This document shows, one piece after another, positions 8,762-20,233 of a stretch of DNA of 31,809 bases. The stretch is taken from positions 10,558 through 42,366 of the forward strand of contig FLMG01000818.1 in the NCBI GenBank assembly GCA_900088475.1, given 5' to 3'. The translations under genes were made by a program, and so were the position numbers. The notes under the pieces were generated by a model, which saw nothing but the letters and a program-made list of their open reading frames with translations, searched no databases and was not told the origin of the DNA. Source of the DNA: Hyphochytrium catenoides (Eukaryota; Sar; Hyphochytriomycetes; Hyphochytriales; Hyphochytriaceae). The first letter of the stretch is position 1, and every line of letters starts with the position of its first letter.

Positions 8762-10983
8762 ATGGTTCGCCGCACTGGCCTCGCCCTCACCAGCATTGTC
8801 GCTGCTGCTCTTCTTCTCGGCGCTTCTGCCTTCGACGATGAAGTTGCCACGACGGTCTTATCGGCACCTTCCTACTGGCAACCGTCCTCAGAGTTCGTGA
8901 CCGGCATCTCGCTCGATGTCGCAGGGACCAGCCAGTCTGACTGTGCGTCCAAGTTTGCGAAGGAGAAAGTTCAAGCTATTGCCACTGCCGCCGGCGTACC
9001 TGCATCTGATGTGCAGAAGACCTCCGAGTACCGCGATCAGCACAATGGACTGCTGCACGCCACGTTTAGGCAAGTAGTCAACGGCGTCCCAGTGGAAAAT
9101 GGTCACATCAAGGTCGCTGTAGATAAGGATAACCGGGTTGTGGCTTGGTCCAGCACCATGAAGGACACCGCAAGAGCTACCACAGCTGGAGACAGCCTTA
9201 CTGACACTCAGCTCACCGCTGTTGAGGCCCTTCAGTCCTTCGCTAGGGCTGCCAACCTTCCCTTCAACGCTGAAGCTGTGCAGGCCACCCCTGGAGACAA
9301 CGTTGTAGATGATGTTCCTCTTGACTGGAAGATCTCTGGCGTTGAGTTTGCTCTTGGTGATGTGCCAGTGAACATGAAGTACTATGTGACCGCCCAGGGC
9401 GTGCCCAAGCTGTCCTGGAGCATGGAAGTAGAGATGCTGAACAGCTGGTAAGGGAAAAACCGCATCCTCTTTCTGTCTGTTATGCCCCAGATACTCCTTC
9501 TTTAGTCTTTCCCCACAGTTTGCTCCCTTCTCTTTCCCCAGTGTGTTCCTTCCCTCTGCCCTTGCCAGCCGCAGTGTGGTGAGATAATTCAGCCCACTAA
9601 CTGTGTCTTTTCTTCAGGCTTAATGTCTTTGTAGATGCAGAGTCTGGAGAGATCCTTGGTTTCTCTGACTGGTCATCCAACACTGAGGCCCCTCGCTTCA
9701 CTGAAGAGGGCACCACAAGCGGCAGCATGATCCTTGAATACCCTGCCAAGAAGGATTCTCGCCGCCACCTCTCCACGCAGCAGATTCTCGAGGCGTCTCT
9801 GGGAGAGCAAGTCCCAGCAAGAACTCTCCGCCGAGCCCAGGCTGGTGTCAAGAACGTGAACTACCGGGTGCTTCCTGTGGGCATCAACGACCCTGAAGAT
9901 GGACCATTCTCTCTTCTTACAGACCCACAGGACCCCAAGTTCTCTCCTCTGGGCTGGCATGATGCTGGCCGGGGCCCTAGCCCCAGCACTAAGGGAAACA
10001 ACGTTGTGGCTACAGCTAACAACTATGCCCCAGTGGCAGACAACTATAACTTTGACTATGTCTTTGATGCTACTAAGGAGCCTACCACGTACCGCAACCT
10101 GTCCGTGACCAACATGTTCTACATGTCCAACATGATTCACGACATCTACTACGCCTACGGGTTTACGCCCGCAGCTGGCAACTTCCAGACCACGAACGCT
10201 GGCGAGGGTGGTGCAGGAAACGATGCTGTGGTGGCAAACTGCCAGGACAGAAGCGGAACGAACAACGCTAACTTCGCTACTCCTCCTGATGGCCGTGCTC
10301 CGACCATGAGAATGTACCTGTGGGACAGGACACAGCCAGGCCGCGATGGGGCTCTAGAGAACGACATTGTCATCCACGAGTATACTCACGGGCTTTCCAA
10401 CCGTCTCACAGGCGGGCCTTCTAACTCCAACTGCCTCTCAGGCCAGCAACCCGGCGGTATGGGTGAGGGCTGGTCTGATTTCTATGGCAACTCCTTCAGA
10501 ATCAAGCCTACTGACAGCAGAGAAACGGACTTTGCCCTGGGTGTCTACGTGTTGAAGAACAAGGCAGGAATCAGAAAGTTCCCGTACTCCACCAACATGC
10601 AGACCAACCCTCTCACCTTCTCTCGGCTGGCCACCAACGACTACCGCCCAGTCCACTCTGCTGGCACTGTCTGGAACACCATTCTGAACGAGGTATACTG
10701 GAACTTGGTGGATGAGCTTGGCTTCACCGCAGACATCAAGAACGATGCCCAGAGTGGCAAGGGCAACACTCTCATGATGCAGCTGGTTATGGATGGAATG
10801 AAGCTTCAGCCGTGCAATCCTACCTTCATCAACGCCAGAGACGCCATTATCCAGGCGGAGAAGGTGCTTACCGGCGGAAAGTATGCTTGCCTGCTTTGGA
10901 AGGGCTTTGCCAAGCGTGGGCTGGGAGTTTCGGCCACCTCTAGCTTCAAGGATGGCTTCGATGTCCCTGCAGACTGCCAGTAA
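8762..10983 (+). CDS. fungalysin-type extracellular metallopeptidase (peptidase family M36), two exons
   Basis: Spliced CDS join(8762..9447, 9618..10983), 683 residues, a typical length for an M36 preproenzyme. Secreted zinc endopeptidase that would degrade extracellular protein. The ATG at 8762 opens a signal peptide ending near residue 23 (ALLLGASA). A fungalysin/thermolysin-type propeptide follows, clearest at about residues 90-131 (HATFRQVVNGVPVENGHIKV), and the catalytic domain begins near residue 308 (NYRVLPVGINDP). The zinc site is HEYTH at residues 482-486 (codons 10375-10389), with His482 and His486 as ligands and Glu483 as catalyst; the third ligand is Glu512 in GEGWSDF (codon 10465-10467). 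Removing the 170-base intron joins tg/g into a Trp codon and restores the frame into LNVFVDAESGEILGFSDW, a typical propeptide ending. All catalytic residues are present, so the enzyme is probably active. The gene stands alone, with low-complexity DNA on both sides. Confidence 0.95.
9448..9617 (+). other. spliceosomal intron of the fungalysin gene
   Basis: The 5' site is GTAAGG at 9448 and the 3' site follows a pyrimidine tract (tgtcttttcttcag, ending at 9617). Phase 2, 170 bases. Without splicing, the frame meets TAA immediately after Trp at the 5' splice site; with splicing, the propeptide continues in frame. This is the only intron I can support in the window. Confidence 0.9.
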
Positions 10984-12080
10984 AGTGCAGGAGTGAAAGA
11001 TGACCATCTCTTCTCGTTTCATTTTCAAAAAGACATTCTCGTTGTTGTTCTGGTCGTGGTGCGGCGGTAGCTTTCTTCCTACCTTCACTTCTCTCAAACG
11101 CCCCGCATTTTTGTCTGTTATCAAGGAAATGCAGTTAATATAATAAACGCACTTGATAAGATTTACTGCGCCATGCTTCGGCCAAATGGTTGCTCTGTTT
11201 GTGCTTGAGAAGAAGTTCTTCTCTTTCCTCGTCGTCAACTTGCCACTCGGCAGATCCTTCTTACTGTCAAGGTCGGCAACAATGAGGCGTAGATCTTCGC
11301 AAGTGAAGAAGAAATGTCATAGCCGCGCTCACCGTTCTCAAGAAAGTAAGTCTGCTTAAGCGTTACATCCTGACTTCGAAGAGTCCTAAAGATGAGGAGA
11401 TACCATCATCATCATTGGGCCACTACTACCAAGAAAGAGTTAACGAGCAGCTTCGTGCTCCTAGCCGGACCGAGAGAGGAGAGAGAAAAGAACCCTTTGC
11501 TGTCCTCATGTGGGGAAGAGAAAGACACAGGCCAAGGGGTTGTGATGTTTGCCACCAAAGAGAATGTCTTTTCTCTCTTTATTTTTACTGCTGGGTGTAG
11601 GAAGTGGCACCATACAGCACCTTTTCATTTGAATTTCACGGAAGAAGAGGCAGAGCGGCAAGAGAAATGAAGACCTCACTATCCGCTCTAAGAACTATCT
11701 CGTGCCCGTTCCTCTTGCCAGCTCCTCATGATGATGAGATTGATTATAGATCGCCTCGCTCTACCTTCTTCTTGTCCCTTGATCTCATTACCGACGTGTG
11801 GGTTTTTGTCATTCCCTACTGGCGCCTAAATTGCTGTGCACCCCTTACTCCTCGTTACAAACCTCATGTGAAGGCGAATAATGTCTGACAGACCTGCCAA
11901 CACTAGTACTCTTAGTACGATCGTTGCTGCATCCACAGGGCCATTTCTTCTTCCTCCTGCTTAGGCATTTCTTTGTGGGCTTGAAGGACCAACAACTCAA
12001 GACTCCCGCCAACAACAGCTGCCTCCCTTCAGTATAGACTACTGATTGACTCAAAGCACGCCGCCGTGAAAGCTAAAGCG
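10984..12080. other. intergenic region between convergent genes
   Basis: About 1.1 kb separating the 3' ends of the fungalysin (+) and the first eight-cysteine gene (-). It holds the fungalysin 3' UTR and its poly(A) signal candidate. Short open frames here have no recognisable domain and no start context worth noting. Confidence 0.6.
11142..11147 (+). promoter_or_regulatory. candidate polyadenylation signal AATAAA
   Basis: AATAAA lies about 160 bases after the fungalysin stop codon, in the context TATAATAAACG, identical to the context at the end of the first mannanase gene. Confidence 0.5.
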
Positions 12081-12821
12081 TTAGAATGCAGCTCGTAAAA
12101 GAGCCACAGCACAGAGAAGAGTCATAGATAAAGTAATAATGAATGTGCTGCTTGTAAGCTCTGCGCGGCCAAGACCCATCGCCGATGACTTGTCACAGGC
12201 GAGGTTGCTCTGCAACATGGCCACGTACTTGACTGCGTTCTTATAATCTTGTTGATCACCAGGAAGGCAGTGCGCTTGACACTTAGGCAACAGCTCCAAT
12301 GCCTGCTTCATCACCGGCTTTACCTGCGCAGAGCCAGCGCAGAGGCATTGGGCAAACTCAGGAAAAACTTGCTTCACTTGCGACGCGAAGAATTCTGATC
12401 CTATAATGAACTCCATGAACTCCGGCTGATGGAACTCAGGAGGAAGAAGTGCCTGCCCATCTGAGCTTTTCAGAGACATACAGATTGGAGCCGCAGCCAT
12501 GCTCTCCTTCGCCTTCGTTATATTCCACCCCTGGCTAAAGAGACATAAGGCACACAAGGCAGAGTCATCGTCCAAGACAGAACCCTGCACTCTCTCGGGC
12601 GAGGAGGAGGGAGAAGCGGCCTGTGTGTAGATGTCCGCCACCCACGAGAGAGCCACGTCGCTGCTGCTATTGTCGCGGTTGAGAGAAGAGGGACCAGCAG
12701 AAGGAGGAAGCGCAGCTCCTCCTTTCTCAGCGCTGCTCGCAAAAGTTGCCGCCAGTAATAAGAAGGCCGCCCATACTAGCAAGAAGTAGGGCAGAAAACT
12801 CAGCCGAACTTCCTTCTTCAT
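12081..12821 (-). CDS. secreted, probably GPI-anchored eight-cysteine protein (paralogue A)
   Basis: I do not recognise a named family. The ATG at 12821 gives 246 residues; the frame extends upstream to a GTG at 12842, but the ATG immediately precedes a good signal peptide (basic MKKEVR, then a long hydrophobic core to about residue 28), so I choose it. A Ser-rich linker follows, then a domain with eight cysteines spaced C-x2-C-x20-C-x44-C-x-C-x19-C-x3-C-x23-C, including the motifs FPEFAQCLC and LLPKCQAHC. The chain ends with small residues (SSAMG), a spacer, and a hydrophobic tail ending at the C-terminus, the architecture of a GPI-anchor signal. One NIT sequon lies after the CxxC. The gene at 15123-15866 is a paralogue in the same orientation with almost the same cysteine spacing. 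Intronless. Protein class is well supported; function is unknown. Confidence 0.78.
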   Translation of the reverse strand: MKKEVRLSFLPYFLLVWAAFLLLAATFASSAEKGGAALPPSAGPSSLNRDNSSSDVALSWVADIYTQAASPSSSPERVQGSVLDDDSALCALCLFSQGWNITKAKESMAAAPICMSLKSSDGQALLPPEFHQPEFMEFIIGSEFFASQVKQVFPEFAQCLCAGSAQVKPVMKQALELLPKCQAHCLPGDQQDYKNAVKYVAMLQSNLACDKSSAMGLGRAELTSSTFIITLSMTLLCAVALLRAAF

Positions 12822-15122
12822 AGTTTCGCTGGCGTCTCCCACTTGTTTTGCTTGTTACCTGCGGAGATGGCCAAGAGAAAAGAAGTGACAAAGTGCGACG
12901 CTAAGCCCTCCTAGAGAAAATCCGTGAGACTGAAATTGAATGGCTTACCATGGAAGTGTGCCAGCTAAAAGCTTCAGATACCTGCTCTGCTTATGCTGGT
13001 ACCGTCCGACGGTTATTTGGCTTTTACAAAGCAGCATCCTCTCTCTCTCCTCTCTCTCTCTCTGTCTCTCTCTTCCATATTTCGCTCTTCTCTCTCTGTT
13101 CCTTGACCACCTGCTGGCTCTCCTTCGTTTTGTTCTGTCTCCATTACTTGCCCTCTTCTCCATCTTTGAGTTTCTCTCCTAACTCTCTCTCTCTTCCATG
13201 TATCTTCTTCTTTCCTTCTCCCTCCTCTATGCATTGTACTGCCACAGGAGCCAGCCGCGAACAAGGTTGGTGATGATGCAGTCTCTTGGCTTCTCGTTTT
13301 CCCACCCTGCTTCTGATGCTCCAACTCCACCAGCACAGCAGAATGTGTGACTGCACTCATTAGATATTGGCTTTAAGGCAGAAGGTGAGGAAGAGAAGAG
13401 GAAGAGGGGAAGACCAGACAACAGGATTGGACAACGGAACGTCGTCCAAAGCTGCACCTTGGCTCTCTCTCTGTCCACCAGCAACAAGCAGAGATGCTGC
13501 TCCTGCGTATGATTGAAGGCGCAGACTGGTCAGGGAGGAGGAGGAGGAGGAGGCTTGCTGCTGCTGGCCTGCCTGGGGTAAGTACAACTCCTCCCGTCTT
13601 CCTCCTTCCCTTCCCTTTCTCCTCCTCTTCTCTCTTCTTCTTCTTTCCGACCTCTTCTGCTGCTGCTGTTCTCCTTCTTCTGTCTCTGCTGAGAGAAAGA
13701 GCCCAGACCCTGCTTTGGCCCTGCTGCCTCACGTCCAATATTGCACCCTCACAAGTGGGCCAATACTGTATAATGTTTTTGATCTGTTTAGAAAGAAAGG
13801 TGAATTGTCGTAACCAACTGTACAGTCCATCTTACACGTACAGGCCTACGCTTGTCGCCGTGATAATACTGCAGTACCAACCTTCCTCCTTGACCCCCCT
13901 CTGTGATGAAGATGACCTGTACTATGTACCCTAGTCGAGGGGGATCACAGTAAGTTTAGTACTGTTTGTAAAGGCTTCTTCTTCTTCCCATCATCTGACA
14001 GACTGATGACAGATGATGATGATTGAGTGAATGATGATGGTGATTGACTAGGAGAGGAGACAATGGACCAAGGCCCATCGTCACTACTACCGTCACTGCC
14101 GCCGGCGGCCATCATGACAGAAGAAGACCCGTTGCGGCTGAGCTGCTGCTGTTCGTTCTTTTATGTTGACTGAGAGAGCGCGGGGGGGCTGGTACTCTTG
14201 CTGCTGCTACTACTCGCTGTAACTACTACCTACCTTGCTTCTTCTTCCTGCTGTTGCTGCTGCTGCTGACTCCTATTTGCTGTTCTGATGATGAGTTTGC
14301 TCGCCCGTATTTATCAGCTGTAGTTCCTCTTCTGACGCAGATCACTCTTCAATATCATTACTACCATACCACTCGTTTGGCGGCGACGGGACCAGGATGA
14401 TGATGAAGAGCTAAGCTAAGCTTCAATTCCAGGGCCTCATTCTCACCCTCTCTCCTCCTCATGACCACCATATACCCTCTCCTCCCTAGTCATTCTGCCC
14501 TCCCTTCCTCTCCTCTTTCGCCCGCTAAGATCTCTGGCTGCGCTGCTCATTTATTATTGTTTACGCCGGACAGGCAGCACTCTACACACAGCAGCCATGT
14601 TCCTTTCAATTCCTTTTTTATGTCAGCAGCAGGCTTCTCTTGACCATTGCCGATGATCGTGCTCCTACGAGGCTGTATGGTATGACCCTCCTACCTACCG
14701 CTGAATGCCTAACTATCAGCAGTAAACTGTAGCACTACTATTATAAAAGATAATTACGCGGCTTCCTGCAACTACTCTCCTCCTCCTCCCGAGACTGCCA
14801 CGCACAGAGTCGTTGCCACTCAGATGACTCCTGACTGTCTGCGGAGGCTGATGGGAACAGATGAACAACGCGACGGACCAGGCAGCTCCATCCCTCCGAT
14901 ATGAAAGTTCACGCCAGGGATCAAATTTTCAATATTATCATCCCGTATTTTCATTGCATCTAGAGTATTCTGTAAGCGTAAAGTAAGGCCTCGTGCCGTC
15001 CTGAAGATGCAGTTTCTAGCTACATGCTGGTGGCTAATGAAATACTACCTAGCAAACGCGTAGTAGAAGAAGGCCATAATTGGGCCTCCATTGAATGGCG
15101 ATCCAAATAGGCCACTGTCTTT
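12822..15122. other. intergenic spacer between the two eight-cysteine genes
   Basis: About 2.3 kb. It contains a CT-rich stretch near 13036-13200, GGA and CTG-type triplet runs near 13530 and 14150-14270, and ATGATG-rich sequence around 14010-14040. Open frames in this region are Ser/Leu-rich or Arg/Glu-rich products of that composition. No third copy of the eight-cysteine gene was seen. Confidence 0.6.
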
Positions 15123-15866
15123 TCAGCGAAGGAAGAACCGCCAACAAGTTGAGAGTGTGAAGAAGGCTGTCGCAAACATGCCAACAATCGGGGTAGTATG
15201 ATAGGCCAACGGAGCCGCGGAATCAGATGCAGCAAGGTTCTTGCACTTTAGATTAGCTTGGGCTTGGGTTGTGAGTTGAGGACTTATGTTTCCCAGATTC
15301 GCTTGATCCACAAGGGAGCAATCCTCCTTGCATTTTGGCAAGATATCCCGTATGTCTTCATTTAGTCTCTGGCTCTCTACAAGGAGGACACACGCGCACT
15401 CAACAAACTCTGGATAGTCCCTCCGCACTTGTTTGGCATAGGATGTGGACGTCAGAATGTCCGAAATGAAGCCCTGCAAATCGTATCTGGCCTTGGTAGG
15501 GACCTGAGAAGGGCTTCGAAGAGCTCTGCAGGCTGGATCAGAGGCTACTTTCACTTGGGTGGATTCTATTTCCAATCCACTTCCCATGAGACAGCGATTG
15601 CAGGATGGGCTTATCCCCACCAAATCCGCCGATGGAGAGGAAGCCAGGACTGTCACTTCGTCGCCAGATGTTGGTGGAGAATCTTTTGACAAGGGAGAGA
15701 GTAGAACGAGCATTGAGAGCCCGTCAACGTCGTCTGAAGACCCAAGAGCAGCGGCTCCTCCCACTGCATAGGCGCCCAGAATGGCTATAAGGAAAAGCAT
15801 TGAGGTGGTGGCTGCTGCGTGTTTCAAAAATAGCGCCATGTTTCTCGAAAAAGGAAGAGCCATCAT
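15123..15866 (-). CDS. secreted, probably membrane- or GPI-anchored eight-cysteine protein (paralogue B)
   Basis: Intronless frame of 247 residues from an ATG at 15866; two other in-frame ATGs (15863 and 15839) are possible, the last giving the most compact signal peptide. A hydrophobic segment (SMLFLIAILGAYAVGGAAA) ends near residue 40. The body carries eight cysteines spaced C-x2-C-x20-C-x43-C-x-C-x19-C-x3-C-x24-C, with YPEFVECAC and ILPKCKEDC matching FPEFAQCLC and LLPKCQAHC of paralogue A. The C-terminus is a hydrophobic stretch ending WRFFLR; this is compatible with a GPI signal but less clean than in A, and a C-terminal membrane anchor is an alternative. Outside the cysteine framework the two proteins are strongly diverged, so the duplication is old or the surface residues evolve fast. 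Function unknown. Confidence 0.74.
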   Translation of the reverse strand: MMALPFSRNMALFLKHAAATTSMLFLIAILGAYAVGGAAALGSSDDVDGLSMLVLLSPLSKDSPPTSGDEVTVLASSPSADLVGISPSCNRCLMGSGLEIESTQVKVASDPACRALRSPSQVPTKARYDLQGFISDILTSTSYAKQVRRDYPEFVECACVLLVESQRLNEDIRDILPKCKEDCSLVDQANLGNISPQLTTQAQANLKCKNLAASDSAAPLAYHTTPIVGMFATAFFTLSTCWRFFLR

Positions 15867-17327
15867 GCTTTCACGAATGCTTCACAAGATACCCCGTAAT
15901 GGGAACGTTAGTGGCGCTTAACTTAGGCGATGTACACAAGAGAAACTAAAGGTGCCGACGACAGAGTCCGTACTATGAAGAACGGCGGACGCGGACGAGT
16001 AGTTTATGTTCTAGGGTGGAAAAAAAAGGTGGCAAGAAGAGCTCGGCTTCCAGGGTTTGCCTTCGAGGATAAAAGCAATACAGAAAGTGAAGTCTCCCAG
16101 CTCGCTTCTCGGAGCCTCCTTATCCTGCAGCACAACCTCGCTCTGCATACATTGGCTTTGTTTGGTGTCTGGGACTGATGACGGGGTGCCGGCGGTCCTG
16201 TTCCGCTGCTCACCTCGTCTCATTTCTTCCCCCTTGTCGTCTTCCTCTCCTCTCTTTCACCGTTCCCTGTCTTCTTCCGTTTGAAAGCACTCCACTCTCC
16301 CTATTATTATTATGTTGGATTGGTTGCATCCCTACTTCTTCTTCTTCGTTGATACATATACACTGCTACTAGTCGTCGACAGGACGTGCTGAGGAGATAG
16401 TGCGGTAGCTTGACCTCTTGGGTGGCCAAGGGAGGGGAAGGGGCCCTCGTCTCACCAAGGATAACTGGTGGGTGTCCTCTTACTTTTTTGGTCGTCCGCC
16501 GTCCCAGAGGGGCCATCATCATCATCATTCTATTGACCAACGATGATCTTCAGGAAGTCTGGCCCGAGATAGATGTGATGAGGGTGTTTCTTCCTCATCA
16601 GACAAAGGGGCCATTATTGCTGCACCACCCCTTGGAAAAGTAGTTCTACACTCTCTATTGCCTGAAAAAGCCTGGTCCTCTTCTCTCGTTTATTCTTTGG
16701 GTTGTTTGTTGTCCTACCGTACCTGGGAAGGCATTGCAAGCCTAAGGACGTGGTCTGATCTTTTGTCTCCACCACAAATAGTCGTCCGTTGTTCCCAGAG
16801 AATTACATAAATCTTTCTAACAAGCAAAAGAAGGGCATAACAACCGAAGATGACACTCAGTGCTTTGCCTAATAATGCATTCGCTAGTATTTCTTACATT
16901 ATTGTGAATACGAGTGAAGTGAGGCGAAAGCGTCCTTTAAAAGTCGTCAAAAGGCCATCCCTCTCTGGCTATGAGACGGGGGCCACTCGGAATGGGACAT
17001 TATCATACAAACCCACACTGGGAGGAGGACGGGGAAATCGCTACGTCTACAATTATCTTCTGAAGGGTTATTAGTTAGGCGGTGATGACAGGAATAGAGG
17101 GAATAGAGGAAAAGAAGAGGTGGTGTGGAAACAGAGGGACACTAAGTTGATGTGGGGAGGGGGAAGAGGGAGGAAGAAAGATGGACAGCAGCAGGGCTTG
17201 AGGAGAACCGTCGTACCTCCTCCTCGCAACAACGGCTGTTGAATGAAGAGATGGCGAGGCAAGGTTGAGGCGCAGAAAGAGGTGAAGCGATTTATTACTC
17301 GTAAAAGAGAGAGGGAAAGTGATCTTG

Positions 17328-17440
17328 GACGGCCTCTCTCTTCTCTCTCTCTCCCCTCTTCTTTCCCTCTCTCTTTCTCTTTCGCTCTCGCGCTCTCTCT
17401 CCCGCGCTCTCCTCTCTCTTTCTCTCGCTCTCTCTCCCAA
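17328..17440 (+). repeat. (CT)n-rich compound microsatellite
   Basis: About 110 bases of nearly pure pyrimidine with CTCTCG and CGCTCT interruptions. Confidence 0.85.
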
Positions 17441-18504
17441 GCTCTCCTCAGCCCAGTCCCGTCCTCTCTGTTACCTTCCAGTATCGTCACTGATGTTTCT
17501 TTCATTCTTCTTCTGGTCATCTTCATTCTACTCTGTTGAGCCGTGGTATCGGGAATGACCGGATGAGAAAAGCAAAGAAAAAATAGGGAATGCAAGAGTA
17601 TTGGCAGGACCAGAAAAGACACAACAAGTCCATCCTCCTTTTCTTACGCTCAGCCGCTGCAGAGAGCACGGTCTATGCGTCACAGCATCAACTCTCAACG
17701 TCTGCTTTGCCTTTTTTCTTTCAGAAGAGAAGAAGTTACATAATAGAGAAGTAGAGGGGAGAAGAAAAGATTGTAAGAACTGGTGAGGGAGAGAGAGAGG
17801 GAGGGAATGAAGAAGGATGATGGAAAGAAAATAGAGAAGTAAAGGGAAAAGAAATCATTGTAAGGAGGAGTGAAACAGAGGAGGAGAGAGGAAGAAGGAT
17901 GTAAAAACTGAAGATTACAAAGACAGATGAATAATGGAGGCAGATAGACAGAGACAGAGTGCGGAAAGTAGATACAGAGGTGAGAGAGGTAGTTTCATAT
18001 AATCGTACAAAGAACATGATAAGTGTTATACGTAGTGAAAGAAATCTTAAAGCACCAAAGAAGAGGGAAGTTGAGCAAGGGTCAGTCGCCGGCTTTGGCT
18101 GTCTAGCGGCCGCTATTTAGCCGGACAAACGCCGCTGAGGAAGACCTACTATGCGAAGGTGATGCTACGGAGTTCTCGGCTAAGTCGAAGTTTAGTGTCA
18201 GAGCACCTCCTTGTGCATAAACAGACAGGCCTATGGGGCAGACAACGACGGGGAACGGAGAAGATGAAGTGGGACATAGCTGCTCTCAATTCTAGTTCTA
18301 TTGCTTCTCTCCCTCTTTCGCTCACTGCTCCTCCCTGAGGTCGGTTTGCTTTTGCTAACAATGCCAATCAGTCAATAAAGATTGATCTAAGAGAAAAGTC
18401 CTTAGAACCGGCTTCAAAGTCTTCCTCTGCGAAGCTTGGTCGGAGCTGAGGCCTGGCCAGCCGAAGCGAAGACTTAGCTAAACACCTTACTCACTCTTTT
18501 ATTC

Positions 18505-18534
18505 TTGTGTCTTGTACACTTGTGTCTTGTACAT
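18505..18534 (+). repeat. 15-bp tandem repeat, two copies
   Basis: The unit ttgtgtcttgtacac occurs twice head to tail with a single difference in the last base, then decays. Noncoding context. Confidence 0.8.
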
Positions 18535-20179
18535 TTGTTCTTCGCGACTCCCTGAAGGCGGTGGGCAGCGGGCGTTGGGGTAAACACAAAAGGAACCACT
18601 TGTCGATCTCTGGGATGAGCCCTTCTCATTCCTGGTTTCAATAATGAGTGGAGCCTGCTCATGATAGCACCTTCTTTTTCTTCTTCCTTTTCGGAACCTG
18701 ATGGCGAGGGTGGCGGTGGAGAACGCGTTGTGGAGTCCAGAAGTCTGTAGCTCTCGTCTCCTCTTCTATTCCCTTCCTTTCCTTCCTTCTTCCTCCTTCT
18801 TCCTCTTCTTCTTTTTGATCCTTCAACTTCTTAGTAGTTTTTTAGTAGTATACGAAAAAGGAAATATTCTCACTGTTTTTCGAGGCGAAGGAGCCACCAG
18901 AGCTGTTCTACGAGCAAATTAATTGTGGCCATTATTAGAGATACAGCAGGTCAATAGAGGCTACTAGGACCATGCTGCTAGGAAGCATGAGCACGCAGTT
19001 ATTAGAGAGATGATCTGAAAACAAACGGCCCTGACCAGCCGAGAAAGGGACTAAGGCAGGCAGAGATAGGAAGTTCTGGGACTGCTGTAGCGCCAATCCC
19101 AAAGATAGAAGGCACAATGTAGTAAGGAGGCATTTTTTGCGACAACAGCCGCTGAATCTCCCGCTGCAGTGGACGGGGAGAGACACGTACGGCCGGCAGG
19201 AATAGGCGGAGCTCCCTCCTTTGTCATAGTAATAGGTATAGATACTACTAGATGGTGCTAAGCTCAAATTGTCAGGGAAAAGCATAAGGTTGTTGAGACA
19301 GAGCGAAGAAGGACCTCGTGGTTGGGGCTTATATGCATCCTCCGTCTACCGGACTAAGGTACATGCCTACTTCTTCGGAGAGACAAAAATAAGAATGGCA
19401 CGCGTTTTGCTTCTCTCGGAGCAGCAGGCGCTGCCCCCAGGAATAACTCACACCAGCAGCATTGGCGCTGGACATTTGAAAGAAGGAATAAGAAGAGCAA
19501 TTGGCTAAAGAACCCAGTCCAGCAATTGCCTTAACCAAGCATCCGGGCGCGAACATGCTCCTGCAATCCGCAATCCAGGGACAAAACCAGCAACCGCGCA
19601 CGGATTCAGCCAAGCACAACAGACAATCTAAAAACAGCCGACCATAAATAGCCAGCATTCAAGCGCAAAGCATCCGCCGACCCAGCTCTCGCGAATCTGA
19701 ACTTTTTTTCATGTTGGTACGAGAGCAGACGGAAAGGACTTGGTTTCAAGGTAATCAAGAGAGAGAGACTGCGCCAGAGGTTCTATAGGTCATCACTGCT
19801 ACCCCTTCAATCTTCTTCTGCCTCTTTTCCTCTCTTTCTTTCCCCTTTTTGTTTACTTTCGAAACGTTGAGAGCGCCCATACCGATACGTAATTTATCGA
19901 TAGCTGTTCTCTCTCCTTGTTCCCTCTTTTTCTCTTCCCTTTCAGTCGCTTCTCTCGTCCAATTCCCTTCTCAGTCGTCTGGCAGATTCTTCACTCTGCC
20001 GAGACCGGCGGAAAGATGGTAGAGGAGAGGCTACAGGTCAAGCTCTATTTCTCTCTCTGTCTCTCTCTCCCTCTTCGCTTGATCCTTATTGCAGCCGTGT
20101 CACTCTATCAAAATCGCTTTCGCCGCCAGGGGTGGTAGCGGGAAATGACTTCCCTCATTTTTCTGGTGCTCTGGTTAGT

Positions 20180-20182
<3 letters not shown>

Positions 20183-20229
<47 letters not shown>
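20183..20229 (+). repeat. (CT)n microsatellite
   Basis: Longest uninterrupted CT run in the window, about 23 units, inside a CT-rich block spanning roughly 19800-20830. Confidence 0.95.

Positions 20230-20233
<4 letters not shown>

Noticed and set aside
10438-11238. A 266-codon minus-strand frame.
   Set aside because: It is antisense to the catalytic-domain exon of the fungalysin, whose catalytic motifs are unambiguous on the + strand.
12822-12842. Upstream GTG start for eight-cysteine paralogue A.
   Set aside because: GTG is not a normal nuclear start codon, and the ATG at 12821 directly precedes the signal peptide.
14140-14290. CTG/CAG-type triplet runs as a possible coding polyglutamine or polyleucine tract.
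   Set aside because: The runs are short, imperfect and not inside a sustained open frame.
19329-19658. A 109-codon minus-strand frame rich in cysteine, possibly a secreted peptide.
   Set aside because: Cysteine spacing is irregular, the hydrophobic start is not a clean signal peptide, and there is no paralogue in the window.
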